From NCBI RefSeq assembly GCF_048771995.1, contig NC_133030.1, forward strand, positions 10,308,001 to 10,372,000: a stretch of DNA of 64,000 nt, in the 5' to 3' direction. Each line of letters begins with the position of its first letter. Within the stretch, counting starts at the first letter, position 1. A program made the translations under genes and the position numbers. Below are positions 62,901 to 64,000 of this stretch, piece after piece. Source of the DNA: Taeniopygia guttata. Taxonomy: Eukaryota; Chordata; Aves; Passeriformes; Estrildidae. Below the pieces are notes generated by a model. It was given only the letters and a program-made list of their open reading frames with translations, made no database searches and had not been told where the DNA came from.

Positions 62901-64000
62901 CTCCAAACAAAGTGTTTGAAGGCAAACCTTTGGTAAGGTTTTGGGCGGTTCTTCCTTGCAGGTTGGGCTGACGTTCGCCATTGTGTTCGGGGTGATCATC
63001 TACAGGATCTCCACGGCCGCTGCCCTGGCCATCAGCTCCACGCCCTCGGGGCGCTCCAGCGTCCGCGTCACCGTCACCGCTACCGCCGTCATCATCAACC
63101 TGGTAGTCATCATCATCCTGGATGAAGTGTATGGCTGTATCGCCAGGTGGCTCACGCAGATCGGTGCGTTGGAACCCTCAGCTTGCCGCAAAGCAGTTAA
63201 ATCAGAGCACCCAGATCACTGGGCTCGTAAGCAGAGCCAAGGACAGTCACATTTGTGCCTAAAATTCCACTGTGGAACTTTTTTTCAATTATTATTATTA
63301 TTTCCGAGAAATTGTCAGTAACAAAAGGTACAGAAATCTTTTCAGGTCAAGTTTTTGCACACCTACAAATGATTGTCATGGAGGTCAGATAGGTGTGGAG
63401 CTAAATTGGAATTGCCATTGTAATGTGTCTGACTCGTGGGATCCTCAGAAGACTGACCACTGACCTCAGTGCAGCCATACTGCTTTATATATATCAATAT
63501 ATATCACTATACATATAAATCCCTTTGTTAAAAGGCTGATGATGTTCTCCAAAACCCACTTTTATAAGATCTTGAAATGTTTCCAGGTAGGATAATTCCT
63601 TAATGTTTCTAATCCATGTCCCATTGGTTCCAGAGGTACCAAAGACCGACAAGAACTTTGAGGAGCGGCTGATTTTCAAGGCTTTCCTGCTGAAATTTGT
63701 CAATGCCTACACCCCCATTTTCTACGTGGCTTTTTTCAAAGGCCGGTGAGTGATGTTCAGGGTTTCAGCTTCTTGGAGGCCTTTTCGGGACTGTATATTA
63801 AGTGGTCCCACTCAGAGGCATGGAGTATGACATAAATTACTTTAGGAATCAAATATTGAAAGTATAAAATCCGTCTGATGTTTTTAACTCATTGTGCCCT
63901 AGATTTGTTGGACGTCCAGGCGACTACGTCTACATTTTCCATTCCTTCCGAATGGAAGAGGTAACTGAATTTCTATCCTGTCTGGGATTATGTTGGATGG
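2940..64000 (+). CDS. ANO1: ANO1 (TMEM16A) calcium-activated chloride channel, 5' and middle part, 21 exons, incomplete at the right edge
   Basis: Anoctamin-1 is a dimeric ten-helix plasma-membrane Cl- channel opened by cytosolic Ca2+; it drives epithelial secretion, smooth-muscle tone and pacemaking. The spliced exons give an uninterrupted frame of 691 codons (713 with exon 6b) that is clearly collinear with vertebrate ANO1. Landmarks are the N-terminal MRVNKKYS, the dimerisation-domain stretch [38 protein letters not shown]1 in exon 10, the cysteine-rich [10 protein letters not shown] loop, TM2 in exons 11-12, the EEEEEAVK loop, TM3-TM4 in exons 16-17 and TM5 in exon 18. Every intron is GT-AG and every phase matches. 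The last exon seen ends at HSFRMEE, about two thirds through the protein, so the Ca2+-binding helices and C-terminus lie beyond the window. ANO2 is the nearest alternative, but the close match to ANO1, including its segments a-d, makes it unlikely. Confidence 0.97.
8147..8154. promoter_or_regulatory. CRE-like octamer in intron 0
   Basis: TGACGTCA is the perfect palindromic CREB/ATF site. One is expected by chance about every 65 kb, so function is uncertain. Confidence 0.2.
9006..9760 (-). mobile_element. CR1-type LINE, 5'-truncated copy
   Basis: Read on the + strand it starts like the reverse complement of the CR1 3' end (CACAGAATCCCAGGGTGG, then TTTGGGTTGGAAAGAGCC). It continues through the usual antisense landmarks: CCCCTGCCATGGGCAGGGAC, CTCACCACCCTCACAG, CTTCTCTTCTCCAGGC, GGGCTGCCAGC and CCCCAAGTCCTCCTCAGGG. 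The element is therefore inserted opposite to ANO1. It contains the end of ORF2 and the 3' UTR only, with stops, and is inactive. CR1 is the dominant LINE of birds and other reptiles. Confidence 0.88.
16403..16424. repeat. Poly-T run (22 bases)
   Basis: An uninterrupted T run in intron 0 within a broader pyrimidine-rich stretch. Confidence 0.9.
21473..21527. repeat. T-rich simple sequence with G interruptions
   Basis: Successive T runs of 8-12 bases separated by short G or C interruptions lie in intron 0. This is low-complexity sequence with no further signal. Confidence 0.85.
21938..21974. repeat. Short direct duplication
   Basis: AGAATGAAGGAATCC occurs twice, at 21938 and 21960, separated by GAGACAC-like sequence. 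It is probably a small replication-slippage duplication. Confidence 0.7.
25123..25138. repeat. Poly-T run
   Basis: A 16-T run lies just after an A run (about 25110-25117) and could form a short A-T stem. It is in intron 0. Confidence 0.75.
28069..28147. repeat. 31-bp tandem repeat, about 2.5 copies
   Basis: The unit GCAGGAAGTATCCGCATCCC TGAAAGGATGG (31 bases) occurs twice nearly perfectly and then begins a third, decayed copy. It sits in intron 0, just before a GC-rich patch. No coding role is seen. Confidence 0.85.
28320..28620. other. GC- and CpG-rich patch in intron 0
   Basis: About 300 bases contain many CpG dinucleotides (for example CGGGCACGGCTCCTCGGGCC and ACCCGCGGGTCGGAACGAG), unlike the AT-rich intron around them. 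It could be a small CpG island serving an alternative promoter or enhancer, or a GC-rich insertion. No ANO1-compatible exon is recognised in it. Confidence 0.5.
32018..32140 (-). mobile_element. Degenerate CR1 LINE fragment
   Basis: CAGTTTCACATCATCTGCAA followed by ATTTGCTGGGGAGTG resembles the antisense CR1 segment that normally reads about a 'GTGTCATCnGCAAACTTGCTGAGG' block. Flanking bases also fit loosely. The copy is old and lacks both ends, so the boundaries are approximate. Confidence 0.6.
32280..32340. repeat. A-rich (AAAC)n simple repeat
   Basis: A 14-base A run is followed by repeated AAAC and AAAAC units. It lies about 140 bases after the degenerate CR1 fragment in intron 0. Confidence 0.9.
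33036..33214 (+). CDS. ANO1: ANO1 exon 1 (start of segment a, MRV initiator)
   Basis: The acceptor is a clean pyrimidine tract ending CTCAG and the donor is GTAAGT. The first 43 codons' worth of frame is the acidic extension [20 protein letters not shown], followed by [16 protein letters not shown] and [13 protein letters not shown]. The methionine of MRV, at about 33165 where ATG AGA GTG begins (33108-33116 region by frame), is the initiator used in the common mammalian isoform. The exon is 179 nt and ends in phase 0 after HEST. It belongs to segment a, the alternatively used N-terminus that tunes Ca2+ sensitivity. Confidence 0.93.
33215..35769 (+). other. ANO1 intron 1
   Basis: AT-rich intron with no repeats recognised. 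The part around 34130-34240 contains several TAATTA/AATTAA cores within short distance, of the kind bound by homeodomain proteins. T-rich sequence occurs at 34882-34905. No alternative exon was recognised. Confidence 0.6.
35770..36096 (+). CDS. ANO1: ANO1 exon 2 (rest of segment a, N-terminal dimerisation domain)
   Basis: The exon is 327 nt, phase 0 on both sides, with acceptor CTTCCAG and donor GTAAGG. It encodes [19 protein letters not shown], the conserved [17 protein letters not shown] strand, a variable linker ([19 protein letters not shown]) and [19 protein letters not shown]. The ATG at 36004, codon MDYHEDD, corresponds to the start of the short mammalian isoform lacking segment a. The linker is the least conserved part, as in other vertebrates. 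Confidence 0.97.
36097..38416 (+). other. ANO1 intron 2
   Basis: Contains the sense CR1 3' fragment at 37513-37622. A long T tract immediately before exon 3 is the polypyrimidine tract. Nothing else was recognised. Confidence 0.6.
37513..37622 (+). mobile_element. CR1 LINE 3' fragment
   Basis: GGCCAGGTTGGACAGGGCTT leads through CCATGGCAGGAGTGTTGGAG to CCTTTCCAACCCAAACCATT and a terminal ATTCCATGG-like tail, which is the sense-strand end of CR1. An internal deletion removed part of the usual sequence. It lies in intron 2 in the gene's orientation. Confidence 0.85.
38417..38515 (+). CDS. ANO1: ANO1 exon 3
   Basis: A 99-nt, phase-0 exon encoding [20 protein letters not shown] and then [13 protein letters not shown]. 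The acceptor is TTTAAG after a long T tract and the donor is GTGAGT. It is part of the cytosolic N-terminal fold. Confidence 0.96.
38516..40866 (+). other. ANO1 introns 3 and 4 (flanking exon 4)
   Basis: Both introns are unremarkable. Intron 3 has a short GATA run near 39026; intron 4 has a 230-codon open frame at 39969-40661 that shows no recognisable protein family and no flanking splice logic with ANO1, so it is treated as chance. Confidence 0.5.
39477..39628 (+). CDS. ANO1: ANO1 exon 4
   Basis: A 152-nt exon after the acceptor CCTCAG, donor GTAAGT. It encodes [39 protein letters not shown] and [12 protein letters not shown]. The last codon is split and completed by the first base of exon 5. 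The sequence is typical of the ANO1 N-terminal domain. Confidence 0.97.
40867..40921 (+). CDS. ANO1: ANO1 exon 5
   Basis: A 55-nt exon encoding [18 protein letters not shown]. The acceptor is TTTTAACAG and the donor GTAAGT. It restores phase 0 after the split leucine codon of exon 4. Confidence 0.96.
40922..43352 (+). other. ANO1 intron 5
   Basis: No repeat or exon recognised. A G-rich stretch at 41932-41952 precedes AT-rich sequence. Confidence 0.5.
43353..43404 (+). CDS. ANO1: ANO1 exon 6
   Basis: A 52-nt exon encoding [17 protein letters not shown] plus the first base of the next glycine codon. The acceptor is TTCTGTAG and the donor GTAAGG. Its phase-1 end is the insertion point of the alternative exon 6b. 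Confidence 0.96.
43405..46463 (+). other. ANO1 intron 6 (contains alternative exon 6b)
   Basis: Exon 6b lies about 500 bases before exon 7. A 19-T run is at 44659-44677. When 6b is skipped the whole 3 kb is removed as a single intron. Nothing else was recognised. Confidence 0.6.
45902..45967 (+). CDS. ANO1: ANO1 alternative exon 6b (segment b, 22 residues)
   Basis: Exactly 66 nt between an AG and a consensus GTAAGT donor, phase 1 on both sides. Joined between exons 6 and 7 it reads GKGEGRKK then [14 protein letters not shown] and returns to GITSLL in frame. The 22-residue length and position match segment b of mammalian ANO1, which lowers apparent Ca2+ sensitivity in mammals and carries a strongly basic stretch. 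The acceptor (GTGTAAACAG) has almost no pyrimidine tract, which fits exon skipping. The assignment rests on length, phase, position and the basic motif. Confidence 0.85.
46464..46519 (+). CDS. ANO1: ANO1 exon 7
   Basis: A 56-nt exon encoding the end of a glycine codon and [18 protein letters not shown]. The acceptor is TTTTTCAAG and the donor GTAAGT. It follows exon 6 or exon 6b. Confidence 0.96.
47986..48027 (+). CDS. ANO1: ANO1 exon 8
   Basis: A 42-nt, phase-0 exon encoding [14 protein letters not shown]; acceptor TTTAAAG, donor GTAAGT. The residue after VE is proline (codon CCC), where mammalian ANO1 has phenylalanine. The rest matches. Confidence 0.95.
50690..50795 (+). mobile_element. 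CR1 LINE internal fragment
   Basis: TGTGTCAGGGGAGATTGAGG and GGATGTCAGGAGAAGGTTCT, followed by CCCAGAGGGTGGCTGG, match the sense strand of CR1 near the end of ORF2. It lies in intron 8. Boundaries are approximate. Confidence 0.75.
51034..51098 (+). CDS. ANO1: ANO1 exon 9
   Basis: A 65-nt exon encoding [20 protein letters not shown] and V, with a split arginine codon at its end. The acceptor is GTTTTTCAG and the donor GTGAGA. It leads from the cytosolic domain into the pre-TM1 helix. Cysteine replaces the tyrosine usual in mammals after LL. Confidence 0.96.
51099..53066 (+). other. ANO1 introns 9 and 10 (flanking exon 10)
   Basis: Short introns of 570 and 1263 bases; no repeat families or additional exons were recognised. 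Confidence 0.55.
51669..51803 (+). CDS. ANO1: ANO1 exon 10 (TM1)
   Basis: A 135-nt exon with acceptor TATTTCAG and donor GTAAAA. It encodes [20 protein letters not shown] and the hydrophobic [20 protein letters not shown], the first transmembrane helix, then DENIP in the first extracellular loop. It begins and ends inside codons; all joins keep frame. Confidence 0.97.
53067..53227 (+). CDS. ANO1: ANO1 exon 11 (extracellular loop and TM2 start)
   Basis: A 161-nt exon, acceptor GTTGCAG, donor GTAAGA. It encodes [39 protein letters not shown] and [14 protein letters not shown]. Several cysteines suggest extracellular disulfides, and NIT is a glycosylation sequon in the loop. The final hydrophobic stretch begins TM2 and is completed by exon 12. 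Confidence 0.97.
53228..55821 (+). other. ANO1 intron 11
   Basis: Holds a T run (53347-53363) and an A run (53519-53541). A GC-richer portion at about 54640-54960 has no identified function. Confidence 0.55.
53519..53541. repeat. Poly-A run (23 bases)
   Basis: An uninterrupted A run in intron 11, about 155 bases after a 17-T run at 53347-53363. The two could pair in RNA. Confidence 0.9.
55822..55904 (+). CDS. ANO1: ANO1 exon 12 (TM2 end and first intracellular loop)
   Basis: An 83-nt exon encoding [20 protein letters not shown] and TGFEEEE. The basic then acidic loop after TM2 takes part in voltage and Ca2+ dependence in mammals. The donor is GTTTGT, which lacks A at +3 and so is weaker than most in this gene; it lies directly before the microexon choice. 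Confidence 0.96.
55905..58327 (+). other. ANO1 introns 12 and 13 (flanking microexon 13)
   Basis: The microexon sits about two thirds along. The 70 bases before it are dominated by T and TTTG/TTTC motifs, probably compensating for the tiny exon. A T-run followed by ATCATAG at 58151-58171 resembles a second acceptor (see findings). No mobile element was recognised. Confidence 0.6.
57505..57516 (+). CDS. ANO1: ANO1 microexon 13 (segment c, EAVK)
   Basis: Twelve bases, GAGGCAGTCAAG, lie between an AG acceptor (CCTGAAG) and a GTTTGG donor, phase 0 on both sides. They code for EAVK, which completes the EEEEEAVK loop between exon 12 and exon 14. In mammals this four-residue segment is alternatively spliced, and removing it strongly alters voltage-dependent gating. 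A long T/G-rich tract precedes it. It is far too short to be seen as an open frame; the exact residue match, phase and splice sites make the call firm. Confidence 0.93.
58328..58399 (+). CDS. ANO1: ANO1 exon 14
   Basis: A 72-nt, phase-0 exon encoding [20 protein letters not shown] and KHKE. The acceptor is CTTTCACAG and the donor GTATGG. It is a charged cytosolic loop segment with unusually low third-position GC (4 of 24 codons). Confidence 0.96.
60236..60313 (+). CDS. ANO1: ANO1 alternative exon 15 (segment d, 26 residues)
   Basis: Exactly 78 nt, phase 0 on both sides, encoding [18 protein letters not shown] and KVMAGVKL. Length, position and the C-terminal half (NKW-QRVK--MAGVKL) match mammalian segment d, which is included or skipped by tissue. 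The first five residues differ from mammals. The donor GTTCTT is poor, which fits optional use. The acceptor is GATCAG. Confidence 0.92.
60848..60905 (-). mobile_element. CR1 LINE short 3' end
   Basis: ATGGTTTGGGTTGGAAGGGA followed by CCTTAAAGATCCCCTCATTC is the reverse complement of the CR1 3' terminus. Only about 58 bases remain, in intron 15. Confidence 0.85.
61496..61570 (+). CDS. ANO1: ANO1 exon 16 (start of TM3)
   Basis: A 75-nt, phase-0 exon, acceptor AATTTAG, donor GTAAGC. It encodes [20 protein letters not shown] and [14 protein letters not shown] is a strongly conserved pre-TM3 motif; the helix continues in exon 17. Confidence 0.96.
61571..62961 (+). other. ANO1 intron 16
   Basis: AT-rich; 62595-62695 is especially so, with repeated TTAGTATTT/TTATTAG words. 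No exon or mobile element recognised. Confidence 0.55.
62962..63163 (+). CDS. ANO1: ANO1 exon 17 (TM3 and TM4)
   Basis: A 202-nt exon encoding [17 protein letters not shown] (TM3, pore-lining), the loop [19 protein letters not shown] and [20 protein letters not shown] (TM4), then [11 protein letters not shown]. The acceptor is CCTTGCAG and the donor GTGCGT. It is GC-rich compared with neighbouring exons: 58 of 67 codons end in G or C. The loop sequence differs from mammals at several residues. Confidence 0.97.
63164..63633 (+). other. ANO1 intron 17
   Basis: A 470-base intron with a TATATATCAATATATATCAC short repeat near 63486; nothing else was seen. Confidence 0.6.
63634..63745 (+). CDS. 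ANO1: ANO1 exon 18 (TM5)
   Basis: A 112-nt exon encoding [20 protein letters not shown] and [17 protein letters not shown], with a split arginine codon at the end. The acceptor is GTTCCAG and the donor GTGAGT. The hydrophobic stretch is TM5, part of the chloride pore in mammalian structures. Confidence 0.97.
63903..63960 (+). CDS. ANO1: ANO1 exon 19 (last exon in the window)
   Basis: A 58-nt exon encoding [20 protein letters not shown], with acceptor TGCCCTAG and donor [18 protein letters not shown] is a family hallmark after TM5. The coding sequence continues in further exons beyond 64000. Confidence 0.96.

Noticed and set aside
1..64000. Search for tRNA, rRNA, CRISPR arrays, phage or bacterial operons
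   Set aside because: No cloverleaf, rRNA signature, regularly spaced repeat-spacer pattern or operon-like run of genes was seen; the window is a single vertebrate multi-exon gene.

Overview
The window is vertebrate nuclear DNA, almost certainly from a bird. The evidence is the CR1-type LINE fragments, which are the only recognisable interspersed repeats, the compact AT-rich introns and the GC-rich CpG-island first exon. I see no prokaryotic-style genes, no RNA genes, no CRISPR array and no intact transposon. The species cannot be fixed from the sequence alone.

The window is essentially one protein-coding gene on the + strand: the 5' and middle part of ANO1 (TMEM16A/anoctamin-1), the calcium-activated chloride channel. 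Twenty-one exons, all with GT-AG introns, can be placed. They are an upstream first exon in a CpG island (exon 0, about 2.9 kb), a 30 kb first intron, then exons 1-19 between 33.0 kb and 63.96 kb. Exons are numbered so that the MRV-start exon is 1, which makes the alternatively spliced exons 6b, 13 and 15 carry their mammalian names. The exons join without a frame break. Without exon 6b the window encodes 691 codons (2073 nt), and 713 with it. The coding sequence covers the N-terminal cytosolic domain, TM1-TM5 and the connecting loops. The gene runs off the right edge, so the Ca2+-binding TM6-TM8 half is outside the window.

All four regulated segments known from mammalian ANO1 are present: segment a (N-terminus, exons 1-2), segment b (66-nt exon 6b), segment c (a 12-nt microexon coding EAVK) and segment d (78-nt exon 15). 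Exons 6b, 13 and 15 have visibly weak splice sites, which fits cassette use. The microexon and exon 6b are not visible as open reading frames and were found by phase and splice-site reasoning.

Layout: 1-2430 is upstream flank with no gene recognised. 2430-3095 is a CpG-island promoter and exon 0. 2998-33035 is intron 0, with a ~750-bp antisense CR1 copy, a second CR1 remnant, a GC-rich patch near 28.3-28.6 kb and simple repeats. 33036-63960 holds exons 1-19 with introns from about 0.16 to 3 kb. No wholly new system was found; the points of interest are the splice architecture, the N-terminal extension and a few unusual residues.
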